Shown: in pieces, positions 55,691 through 63,613 of the stretch
How positions within the stretch are numbered: position 1 is the first letter of the stretch
Layout of the letters: each line of letters opens with the position of its first letter
The notes under the pieces: model-generated
What the model was told of the DNA's origin: nothing
Seen by the model: the letters and a program-made list of their open reading frames with translations, nothing else
Database searches by the model: none
Assembly: GCF_932274485.2 (NCBI RefSeq)
Contig: NC_065880.2
Span: 88,595,730 to 88,659,729, forward strand
Origin: Patella vulgata
Taxonomy: Eukaryota > Mollusca > Gastropoda > Patellidae
Direction of reading: 5' to 3'
Length of the DNA: 64,000 nucleotides
Translations under genes and position numbers: made by a program

Positions 55691-55872
55691 TAATATTCAG
55701 AATAATCAACAAAATACTGTTTTCCCAACAGATTACATGTACCAGTAATATTTGGATTGAATCGTAGTGATTACCACTGTCTGGTCATCGGCCTTAAATC
55801 GTCTGTGATGTCAGGCTATTTTTATTACATTGTGAACCTCGGCCATAAATCTGTATTCACTGACTTTTATAT
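55691..55872. other. Intronic spacer
   Basis: Nothing recognised. Confidence 0.35.
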
Positions 55873-55884
55873 AATGAAAAAGGG

Positions 55885-56256
55885 AAATGAAATGAAATGG
55901 GGTTTAATGTCCTACCGTTCTGCTCATGACTAGACTAATGAAGACGGGAATACGCCGTACAGTGTGCTGTGAGGGAAATTTTGCCCGGACATCGGCACTA
56001 TGGCCTACTCTTATATCGAATTCCAGCTGCCAAGGGATCTGTTATGTGCATGCCAGTGTATTCACGGAACCTCGGTTTCCGTCCTATCCAAACGACTAGA
56101 CAGCTGTCCTTGTCACCCCCCCCCCCCGTCCTGCACCACTGACAAGGGGAATTCATGTCGGAAAATCCCGATGAACTTTCTCGACCAATGCCGGGATCGA
56201 ACCCGCGTCCTCCAGGCTAGCGAGCCAGCGTCTTACATATAGAGCCACCGTGGCTC
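55885..56256 (-). mobile_element. SINE-B copy, full length, 12-bp TSD
   Basis: The flanks repeat aatgaaaaaggg at 55873-55884 and 56257-56268. Confidence 0.95.
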
Positions 56257-56321
56257 CAATGAAAAAGGGATGATATGATGTCTCTTGTTTCGTTTTGTAT
56301 TGCATGTTATTCCGTTTTTAG

Positions 56322-56365
56322 ATTTAGATTTAAAAACAAAACATGACGTCATATCCCGTCTAATC
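56322..56365 (+). pseudogene. Partial duplicate 1 of exon C acceptor and start
   Basis: After ...ccgtttttag the sequence repeats the first 44 bases of exon C with few changes (LDLKTKHDVISRLI in the exon C phase). A SINE-A with a 7-bp TSD interrupts the unit at its 3' end. Its polypyrimidine tract is poorer than that of the real acceptor. Confidence 0.8.
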
Positions 56366-56646
56366 GGGGGGTTGGATGGTCGAATAGTTAGCACGCGCGC
56401 GCTGTATCATGCGGTTTGTCAATGAGTCAACTGGCGGGGTTTCGATTCCCCGGTTGTACGTGACAAGGAGTAGGGTCGCCTTTCCAACCTCGTGGGTTTT
56501 CTCCGGGTCCTCCGGTTTGCTCCCACAGCTAAAGACCCCTACGCGCAAGCAAATTATGGAAATAAAATTTAATCACATGTTAGTCCCGAAATGACCTAGT
56601 TTGTGTCGAGTGGACGTTAAACCCAATTTCTCTCTCTCTCTTGCCA
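56366..56646 (+). mobile_element. SINE-A copy inside an exon C duplicate
   Basis: tctaatc is repeated at 56359-56365 and 56647-56653. It splits partial duplicate 1 of exon C, so it is younger than the duplication. Confidence 0.88.
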
Positions 56647-56670
56647 TCTAATCCTTTCTTTGCATTTCAG

Positions 56671-56732
56671 ACTTAGATTTAAAAACGAAACGTGACGTCA
56701 TGTCCTGTCTGATTGATTTCTTTATTTTTCAG
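56671..56732 (+). pseudogene. Partial duplicate 2 of exon C acceptor and start
   Basis: A 62-bp unit directly abuts exon C: acceptor tttgcatttcag, then LDLKTKRDVMSCLI in phase, then the real exon C polypyrimidine tract. If this acceptor were used, the frame would hit TAG at 56736-56738, so a product from it would be truncated in TM4. Confidence 0.85.
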
Positions 56733-56829
56733 ATTTAGATTTAAAAACGAGACATTACGTCATATCCTGTTTGATTGTTTGGTCTAACTCCTTTTTTTGG
56801 TCATCGATGCCTTTGATTGGTTGGAGCAA
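56733..56829 (+). CDS. RRH-like: Peropsin-like opsin, exon C (TM4)
   Basis: This 97-base exon encodes ICL2 and TM4. The frame from 56735 reads LDLKTRHYVISCLIVW and then SNSFFWSSMPLIGWS. The segment FWSSMPxxGW is what I recall from vertebrate peropsin. It enters with two bases, completing TAT after exon B, and leaves with two bases (AA), completing Lys with the first base of exon D, so the protein runs GWSKYTLDP. The acceptor is tttatttttcag at 56732 and the donor is gtaaga at 56830. Two partial copies of the acceptor and first exon bases lie just upstream (56322 and 56671); only this copy continues into a complete TM4. It has no long ORF and was found by scanning for a phase-matched TM4. Confidence 0.9.
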
Positions 56830-56923
56830 GTAAGATTTGGTTATTGTATTTAAATAACTTGACGGGCGCTGGCGTCGCGCCTAGTTTAGGCCTCTGAATT
56901 CCAAGTCCAAACTACGCACAATA

Positions 56924-57226
56924 AATGAAATGAAATTCGTTTACCGTCCTACTGTTCTGCTCCGACTGGGCTAGTGAAGACGGGCATACACATACGCCGT
57001 GCAGTGTTCTTTGAGGGAAACTTTGCCTGCACAGTGGCGCTACAGCCTACTCTTATATCCAATTCCAACTGCCAAAGGGTCTTTTACGTGCACTCAAATG
57101 TAAACACGGGACCTCGGCTTTTCTTACAATTCGAAGGACTAGACAGATGTCCTTGTCAGGCCCTCCATCCTGCACCACTGAAGGGGAAACCACGATGGAA
57201 AATTCCGATGAACTTTCTCGGCTACC
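56924..57226 (-). mobile_element. SINE-B copy, head missing
   Basis: It lies 95 bp after the exon C donor. Core to 'gatgaactttctcggct', then a MITE-D. Confidence 0.88.
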
Positions 57227-57231
57227 GCCCA

Positions 57232-58120
57232 ATCTGATTAAAACACAGATGCTATATCGTTTCGTTTTGTATAGTTCCAAATTTCACTTTACTTGTCTTT
57301 ACTACTCTAGGATCTGGAAGAGTTGTTATATAATCCGCTTTTTGGATAATGTGAGGGATTAGCCAATGAAACGGTCTTTTACGGCGAGTTTTGAACTATA
57401 ATAAACGAAAAGAAATAGGATCTGTGTTTTAAAGGACAATATTGGTGCCAGTCATTATCACATATGTGATAGAGCTGGTTAAACACATTCCAAATATAAT
57501 TTTAACACAGAGTCGCCAAAGGAAAACACGAGGCATCTCTCTATATAAGCGACTGATGTGACGAGTGATAACGGACATACGGCCGAATTTCTGCTCACTA
57601 ATAATTCCTTCGAAGACCAAAAGTTGATATATGGGATTGTAAGAGGATACCTGACAATTCAATAAAGTAATTGAATGTCATTAGATAAGAGAACACGAGA
57701 AAAATAGAAATAGTCCGTGCATTGCCTTGTTTATATTCATTCTATATCTTATAAAAACATGGTAATGCACGGACCTTTTCTGTTTTTCTTTCGTGTTCAC
57801 TTATCTAGTGGCAGTCAATTCTTTTTATGAATTGTCAGATATCCTCTCACAATCTCATACAACAACTTTTGGTCTTCGAATGAATTATTAGTGAACAGAA
57901 ATTCGCCCTTATATCCGTTATCACTCGTCACATCAGTCAGTTATATAGAGAGATGACTCGTGTTTTCCTTTGGCGTTCGTCACTTCCGATTCTAGAAAAC
58001 TGTATTACTCAGCTATCGTAGCAATGATCTCTGTGTTAAAATTATATTTGGAATGTGTTTAACCAGCTCTATCACATATGTGATAATGACTGGCACCAAT
58101 ATTGTCCTTTAATCAGATTG
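57232..58120 (-). mobile_element. MITE-D copy, internally deleted, carrying foldback P
   Basis: Left TIR caatctgattaaaacacaga; the right TIR is split at its TTAA by foldback P and finishes with aatcagattg at 58111-58120. Confidence 0.85.
57433..58108. mobile_element. Foldback P, TTAA target
   Basis: Two arms of about 300 bp mirror each other: aggacaatattggtgccagt... at the left and ...actggcaccaatattgtcct at the right. TTAA at 57429-57432 and 58109-58112. A single arm occurs at 45532. Confidence 0.92.
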
Positions 58121-58639
58121 GCAATAGGCAGAGTTAACTCTTAAATAATGTCTAATTAATAATATATAACATTTCAGGCCCAAAGGAAGACCTGGGGCCT
58201 GTTTTACGACTTTTTAAATAAGATAAAATCAAAATTTTAGAATATATACGGCCTTGATATTATGTTTAGTTGTGGTTAAAATGAGAGTTTGGATGTCGGT
58301 ATTATACGCTCTTTTGTCACTTGCGTTTACAGAAAAATTATAGAAATTGATAAACAGCGCAGCTAACATCACCCCAGTTGAATTGCAGCCCTATTGGATC
58401 ACTGTTTCCTATTTGTCTGCTTCGGGAGTTACGTAGGCCTACCCCAGTTACAGTACAAGAGTACACGCAGGGTAACAAGAATCGGCTATAATTATGCCTC
58501 ATTGATTTGCTCCATTCCTTTCAAACTTTCGCTTCTTATCTATTTATTAAAAGTCTTATTTTTAATTTGTAGTAAAAATAAATGTGATACGAATTGAATT
58601 GCAACCCCGTCTCAAACCGCATAGGCTAATGGTACAACA
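58121..58639. other. Intron C-D, mostly unrecognised
   Basis: 58124-58195 is a MITE-F scrap (ggcaataggcagagttaact, catttcaggcccaaagg). The rest shows nothing. Confidence 0.4.
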
Positions 58640-58896
58640 GCAATTGAAAACGTTACTTGATAATCGAGATTATGTAGGTGGAGTTAACGCCTGTCAATAA
58701 AACGATCGGCCATTCTCGGAGACGGTGAAGAGGAAGTTGACTTCTATTTCTAGTCACAAATTATAATGGTGATAACTTTGCTCAGAATAAAGTAATTTGA
58801 CTGAAATTTTCAATATAATCTTCTTTTATCATCTATTTTTGAACTGTTATGGCAAGAATGGCCAACTCTCTATTAAAATCTCCCATAATGTATCTT
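58640..58896 (+). mobile_element. MITE-F right part
   Basis: Same variant as 21200-21475 (gttacttgataatcgagatt, gaatggccaactctctatta) ending cccataatgtatct and TTAA at 58897, directly before the duplicated exon D acceptor. Confidence 0.8.
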
Positions 58897-58898
58897 TT

Positions 58899-58978
58899 AA
58901 TAATGGCATGTTTACTTTTATTTAATTTCAGGTATACACTGGATCCGTCACAAATAGCGTGTTAATTGGACCTAGTTT
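58899..58978 (+). pseudogene. Duplicate of exon D acceptor and first bases
   Basis: The last intron bases and the first ~45 bases of exon D occur twice, 85 bp apart. This upstream copy has the same acceptor (tttaatttcag at 58931). In the opsin frame it reads YTLDPSQIAC and then TAA at 58963-58965, where the real exon has TTA. It therefore behaves as a decoy 3' splice site. A MITE-F ends directly before it. Confidence 0.88.
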
Positions 58979-59016
58979 CTTTAAATAATGGCATGTTTAC
59001 TTTTATTTAATTTCAG

Positions 59017-59236
59017 GTATACACTGGATCCGTCACAAATAGCGTGTTTATTGGACCTAGTTAATCCTGATATAGATTTGATAGTCTATATTATGTGTAT
59101 TTTTATCGTATGTTTTATGATACCCGTGATAATCATCACCGTGTCTTATTATAAAACATGGCAGCAAATAAAGGGTATAGGGGATGGCGGAGCTCAAGAA
59201 AATATAGAATGGACAAACCACAAACAAATTACAAAG
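59017..59236 (+). CDS. RRH-like: Peropsin-like opsin, exon D (ECL2-TM5-ICL3)
   Basis: This exon encodes ECL2, TM5 and most of ICL3: YTLDPSQIAC, then LLDLVNPDIDLIVYIM, a hydrophobic TM5 (IFIVCFMIPVIIITVSYY) and KTWQQIKG...NIEWTNHKQITK. The Asp of LDP sits at the rhodopsin Glu181 position, the likely counterion in this opsin class. The Cys six residues later is the disulfide partner of the TM3 Cys. The exon enters with one base and ends in phase 0 at AAG; the donor gtacga is weak. A second, 85-bp upstream copy of its acceptor region exists (58899-58978). A SINE-A begins 10 bases after the donor. The ITK end joins MSLVV of exon E, matching the VTKMSVV of peropsins as recalled. Confidence 0.93.
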
Positions 59237-59245
59237 GTACGACCC

Positions 59246-59246
<1 letters not shown>

Positions 59247-59279
<33 letters not shown>

Positions 59280-59382
59280 GGGGGCCTCAACTCGACACAA
59301 ACTAGGTCATTTCGGAACTAATAATATATGATTCCATTTTATTTCAATAATTGATCTTCGAGTAGGGTTTTTAGCAGTGGAG
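59247..59382 (-). mobile_element. SINE-A copy, truncated, next to exon D donor
   Basis: (GA)n begins 10 bases after the opsin splice donor; the body stops at 'tttttagcagtgga'. Confidence 0.88.
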
Positions 59383-59384
59383 AG

Positions 59385-59539
59385 CAATCTGATTAAAACA
59401 CCGATCCTATTTCGTTTCGTTTTTTAAAGTTCAAAATTTCGTTTTACTTGTCTTTACTACTACACTAGGATCTTGAAGATTTGTTATATAACGAGCGTTC
59501 TGGGTAATGTGAGGGATTAGCCAATGAAACGGTCTGTTA
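59385..59539 (-). mobile_element. MITE-D left part
   Basis: caatctgattaaaacaccga to aatgaaacggtctgttac, cut by a SINE-B. Confidence 0.88.
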
Positions 59540-59805
59540 CCAGATTTTCCGGCGTGGTTCCCTCTAGTCAGTGATGCAGGACGGGTGGTCTGACAAGGAC
59601 AGTTGTCTAGTCGTCCGGGTGGTACGAAAAACCAAGGTGTGCACGTAAAAGATCTCTTGACAGTTGGAATTCGATGTAAGAGTAGGCCGTAGTGCCGCTG
59701 TCCGTGCAAATTTTCCCTCATAGCACACTGTATGGCATATGCCCGTCTTCATTAGCCCAGTTCGGAGCAGAACAGTAGGACATTAAACCCCATTCCATTT
59801 CATTC
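59540..59805 (+). mobile_element. SINE-B copy, 5' truncated
   Basis: cagattttccggcgtggttc to accccattccatttcattcc. Confidence 0.9.
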
Positions 59806-60013
59806 CCTGGTTACCGAGACCGCGTCAATACTCCAAGCTAATCAGCAGTTAATATTCGCTGGGCCGCTACAATCACTGAGAGGGGTGACATCGGTGCGAG
59901 TTAATTAGCTCACAATATTAACTTTCTTCCTTCTTATTCTAAAAATAAATAAATATAAATGAAGTATATCTAGATAAAAACTTATTCCTATTTAGTGTAA
60001 ATGGGTACACGTG
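59806..60013. other. Intronic spacer
   Basis: Nothing recognised. Confidence 0.35.
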
Positions 60014-60025
60014 AACTTTATAAAG

Positions 60026-60302
60026 AGACAGAGAGAGAAATGGGGTTTAACGTCCACTTGACACAAACTAGGTCATTTCGGGACTAACACATGGCTTAAT
60101 TTTATTTCAATAATTCGCTTGCGCGTAGGGGTCTTTAGCAGTGGGAGGAAACCGGGGGACCCGGAGAAAACCCACGAGGTTGGACAGGCGACCCTACTCC
60201 TTGTCACGTACACCCGGGGATTCGAAACCACGCCAGTTGACTCAATGACAGACTTAATGATACAGCGCGCACACGCTAACCATTCAGCCATCCAACCTCC
60301 CT
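60026..60302 (-). mobile_element. SINE-A copy, full length, 12-bp TSD
   Basis: aactttataaag at 60014-60025 and 60303-60314. Confidence 0.95.
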
Positions 60303-60380
60303 AACTTTATAAAGGTTGGTCGTCTTGCACAGAGTTGGAAGAATGCTTTCGCATTACCTCTATGAAACAGATTGGTCATA

Positions 60381-60604
60381 TTGGGCTAAATCTATTTATT
60401 AAGGCCAGCTGAATTTTCGCCAAGGTCGCTTAGATGTAAATAAGGTTAGGGCACGTGATTGTTGGCGAGATTGTGGGTTAGGGATAGAGTAAGCATTAGG
60501 GCTAGGTCCTGGGTAAAGGTTAGGGTTGGAGTTACCGCTAGCCCTGTTTACATCTCGTGACCTTTGACCAAACTTGAAGTTGGCCTTAATAAATAGATCT
60601 AACC
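60381..60604 (+). mobile_element. MITE-C copy, complete
   Basis: TIRs of about 60 bp (gggctaaatctatttattaa / ttaataaatagatctaacc). Flanks gattggtcata (60370-60380) and gattgatcata (60605-60615) form an 11-bp TSD with one mismatch. Confidence 0.88.
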
Positions 60605-60788
60605 GATTGATCATACTTATATTTACCGACCAACCCGAACCACGTGGTTTTCACCTATCTTCAGTGCAACTTAATATTTTAACAAGATAATCATGCTTTT
60701 ACACGTGGCTTCTGAATTCCAATTTTAAAAGGCCCATCTTTTGTAAATTTTATGAGTTTTTATTTTGAATTTTTTTTTTTATTTGCAG

Positions 60789-61052
60789 ATGTCTTTAGTT
60801 GTGGTGATAATGTTTATGATCACGTGGTCACCGTATGCCTTTGTCCATCTTTACGCCATCTTTTATCCGTCAAGTCTTGTGTCTCCGCTTTTTGGAATAA
60901 TTCCCGCGTTATTCGCCAAGTCTTCAACAGCCTATAACCCAATTATCTACGCGTTAATCAACAAAAGATTCCGATTAGCCTTAAAGAAACTCTGTGGTTG
61001 TATTTTTACTAGAAAGGACAGACAAGCTCTGCAAGTTCATAACTTAATTTAA
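60789..61052 (+). CDS. RRH-like: Peropsin-like opsin, exon E (TM6-TM7, C-terminus)
   Basis: This terminal coding exon carries TM6 (MSLVVVIMFMITWSPYAF with the WSPY toggle region), ECL3, TM7 and the cytoplasmic tail. TM7 reads FAKSSTAYNPIIYALINKRF: the Lys is the retinal Schiff-base residue and NPIIY is the NPxxY motif. FAKSST is shared with vertebrate peropsin as recalled. The tail is short (about 30 residues), has a CGC cysteine pair that could be palmitoylated, and ends HNLI before TAA at 61050-61052. The acceptor is ttatttgcag at 60788, phase 0. The first ATG in the exon is internal to the protein, not the gene start. Confidence 0.95.
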   Translation: MSLVVVIMFMITWSPYAFVHLYAIFYPSSLVSPLFGIIPALFAKSSTAYNPIIYALINKRFRLALKKLCGCIFTRKDRQALQVHNLI

Positions 61053-61130
61053 GGATGCTACTTTTACTTCGAAACAAACTTCTCGTTAATTTGCCTTTTC
61101 TTCAACAACAGTTTGTATCTCATAATATTC

Positions 61131-61136
61131 AATAAA
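61131..61136 (+). promoter_or_regulatory. Candidate polyadenylation signal of the opsin gene
   Basis: AATAAA lies 79 bases after the opsin stop codon, the first canonical signal downstream. A short 3' UTR is plausible; later AT-rich hexamers could be used as well. Confidence 0.6.
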
Positions 61137-61146
61137 AAGTTTTCTA

Positions 61147-61270
61147 TCATGGCGGATAAATTCTCAAAGTGTCTAATCATGGCGGAGTGATTGTCAAAAA
61201 TTGTTCAATGATGGCGACGGACTAATTTATCAAATTGGCCAATGATGGCGGATTATTTGTCAAATTGTGT
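61147..61270 (+). repeat. Degenerate ~40-bp repeat downstream of the opsin
   Basis: 'atcatggcgga' plus 'ttgtcaaattg' recurs four times just past the poly(A) signal. Confidence 0.7.
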
Positions 61271-61423
61271 GCGTGTTTGGTTTGTCGAACATTTTTCTAA
61301 TTGGTGATGTTGGTGACAGTCGTGGATTATGATTGGATTATGACGTTAAACTCAAATTCATTAAACCGAAGCAGATATGTGTTAAACTACGCGTCACTCG
61401 ATCTGTTCCAATCGACTGGCCTG

Positions 61424-61560
61424 AGTGGAGTCCAACTCTGTTCCAAGTGTCTGGTCTACTGTGTGATGTTCCACTACACGTTCCAAGTGCGTGGAGTTCA
61501 ACTCAGTTCAAAGTGACTGGTCTGTGCGATGTTCATCTCTGTTTCGTGGAGTTCGTCTCT
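61424..61560 (+). repeat. Degenerate ~70-bp duplication
   Basis: gtggagtccaactctgttcc and gtggagttcaactcagttca start two related units containing 'tctggtctactgtgtgatgt'-like blocks. Open frames over it have no recognised motif. Confidence 0.65.
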
Positions 61561-61752
61561 GTGCGGTGTAGTGTATCGAACGACCACCAGACCTGTAGAA
61601 TTGGACAACCTCAATTTTTGTGTTACACTATGTTCAGATCTCTTTAATTTCGGGAGAATTTTGTTTTTATTGTCTGTTTTGTGTGACCGTCAGGCAAATG
61701 CATTCGGATACCCCCGTGTATTTTGATTGACACTATTTTGTTTTTATATATA

Positions 61753-62963
61753 CTATTCAAAAAAAGTAGGGGATATTTGATTTTTAAGTGTTATTAAAGT
61801 CACCTAATGAAACTGACGAAGAAACAAATGACAAAATGAAATGAAGTTCACATTCATCGATTTATTCCAAATGATCGTTAGACTAAGTAAGGCACAGACT
61901 GACCATTATAAGGGTAAAATGATACCCGGGGTCAAACAGCAAAGTTACCACAGCATCACAATCAAGTCAGTAACGGGTAAATCCTCCTCTGTTTGCCAAA
62001 CAAGCATTGATCCGACGTGGCATACTCCTAATGAGACGTCTAAGGTCATTTTGGTCCAGATTGTCCCATTCCGGTTGCAACGCAGCAGCAAGTTCTTGGA
62101 CATTGGCAGGACGTTGTTGACGTTGACGTAACCTCTGTCCAAGCATGTCCCAGACATGCTCGATGGGGGAGAGGTCGGGACTCAGTGCTGGCCAAGGTAA
62201 TGTGGTGATGTTCTGTTGTTGGAGGTAACCTGTAACGATCCTGGCCCTGTGACATCTTGCGTTGTCATCCTGGAATATGAAACGGCGGCCATGACGTCGT
62301 GCGAACGGCACAACATGGACTGCCAAGATGTTGTCCCGGTAGTACTGGCCTGTAACACGCCCTGCAACAACATGTAAAGCCGTTCTTCCAGCAACAGTGA
62401 TGCCTGCCCACACCATAACAGAACCACCCCCAAATCGATCATGTCTGATGACGTTAACGTCTTGGAAGCGCTCGTTTCGACGACGCCACACCCTCCTACG
62501 TCTGTCCAAAAAATCAACAGTGAACCTTGACTCATCTGAAAACATCACATTGCTCCAGCGTCGATTATCCCAGTGTTGACGATCCCTACACCAACGACGT
62601 CTTGCCTGAATGTGCCGATCTGTAGCATGCCAAGGGCACGTAACCTTTCATTTTGGGTAAGCCGACGCATATCAAAATTTGTTTTCTGGTCACTAAAACA
62701 ATTAAACTGATGTTTCCACCCTGGAATTCAATGCCACAATGACTGTAACATTTAAATTCAGAGTAGTTCAAATCTTGGGTTGGACCCCCATGATGATCCC
62801 AAGCATCACCTGCATTCCATGCGGTAGCTATTGGTGCGTTTGGGCGTCACATGTAACTGGAAATGTTTCTTCTGTTAGGTTCTATAGTGACTTTTTTCGT
62901 AGTCATTTGCATATTTTAGTATTATGCCCCCAAAATCAAATATCCCCTACTTTTTTTGAATAG
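61753..62963 (-). mobile_element. Tc1-like transposon, internal deletion derivative
   Basis: 1,211 bp with the same perfect TIRs and TA flanks as 24567-26093 and nearly identical sequence. About 316 bp are missing between 'gcctgaatgtg' and 'ccgatctgtag', removing the N-terminal DNA-binding part of the transposase. The remaining frame (61967-62548) keeps the catalytic D, D and E. Confidence 0.95.
61967..62548 (-). pseudogene. Truncated Tc1 DD34E transposase
   Basis: 193 residues from FSDESRF to the normal C-terminus. The helix-turn-helix half is gone, so it should not bind TIRs. It differs from the full copy by a few substitutions, including AGITVAG for GGITVAG. Confidence 0.93.
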
Positions 62964-63163
62964 TATATAAACTATGTTTTTATTGTCTGTTTTGTATGAC
63001 CGTCAGGCAAATGCATTCGGATACCTCCGTGTATTTCGATAGACACTATTTATCGCCTTGACAACCGTGTAGATATATAACTGTGTAAAATAAAAATTGT
63101 AAATTTATTGGCACACATTCCACTGTACAAAATATATGATTGTATGTATGATATTTATATGCC

Positions 63164-63266
63164 TATTTACTCATGGATACCGTGACCATCGTTACTATTT
63201 ACTCATGGATACCGTGACCATCGTTACTATTTACTCATGGATACCGTGACCATCGTTACTATTTAC
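63164..63266 (+). repeat. 32-bp tandem repeat, three units
   Basis: tatttactcatggataccgt plus gaccatcgttac, identical three times. Confidence 0.96.
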
Positions 63267-63357
63267 GAATGAACGACTTTCAAATTTAAACTGTCTTTCA
63301 TTTCTTAAAACGAACCCGAGAAACTAAAGATTTATGATACCAAAACCACAGGCGCCT

Positions 63358-63613
63358 GGTCTGATTCCGATTTCTAACTCAGGGGAAAGAACTCGTGTGA
63401 AACCGATTCTCTTTCAGTCGATATGATATAGATAATTTGGATCAAAGTTCAGTACTAGTGAGTATTGTCACTGGTTGACGTAATCTAGAGTACTGTACTT
63501 TGATTTGATCCCAATTGTTTTATTCTAACCCGTTTCTCACCTTTCTATCTACTAAAATAGAATCGGTTTCAGACGAGTTATTTGCCCCTGAGTTAGAAAT
63601 CGTAATCAGACCA
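63358..63613. mobile_element. MITE-like element with ~54-bp inverted repeats
   Basis: ggtctgattccgatttctaa...gaaaccgattct at the left, agaatcggtttc...ttagaaatcgtaatcagacc at the right. Confidence 0.8.

Larger units (their letters stand above)
61662..63051 (+). repeat. Direct repeat of ~77 bp flanking the second Tc1 copy
   Basis: tgtttttattgtctgttttg...gcaaatgcattcggatacc is at 61662-61738 and 62975-63051. Without the Tc1 element the two would lie about 100 bp apart, a tandem duplication. Confidence 0.88.

Noticed and set aside
60752-60937. 61-codon frame overlapping exon E
   Set aside because: A shadow of the opsin exon in another frame.
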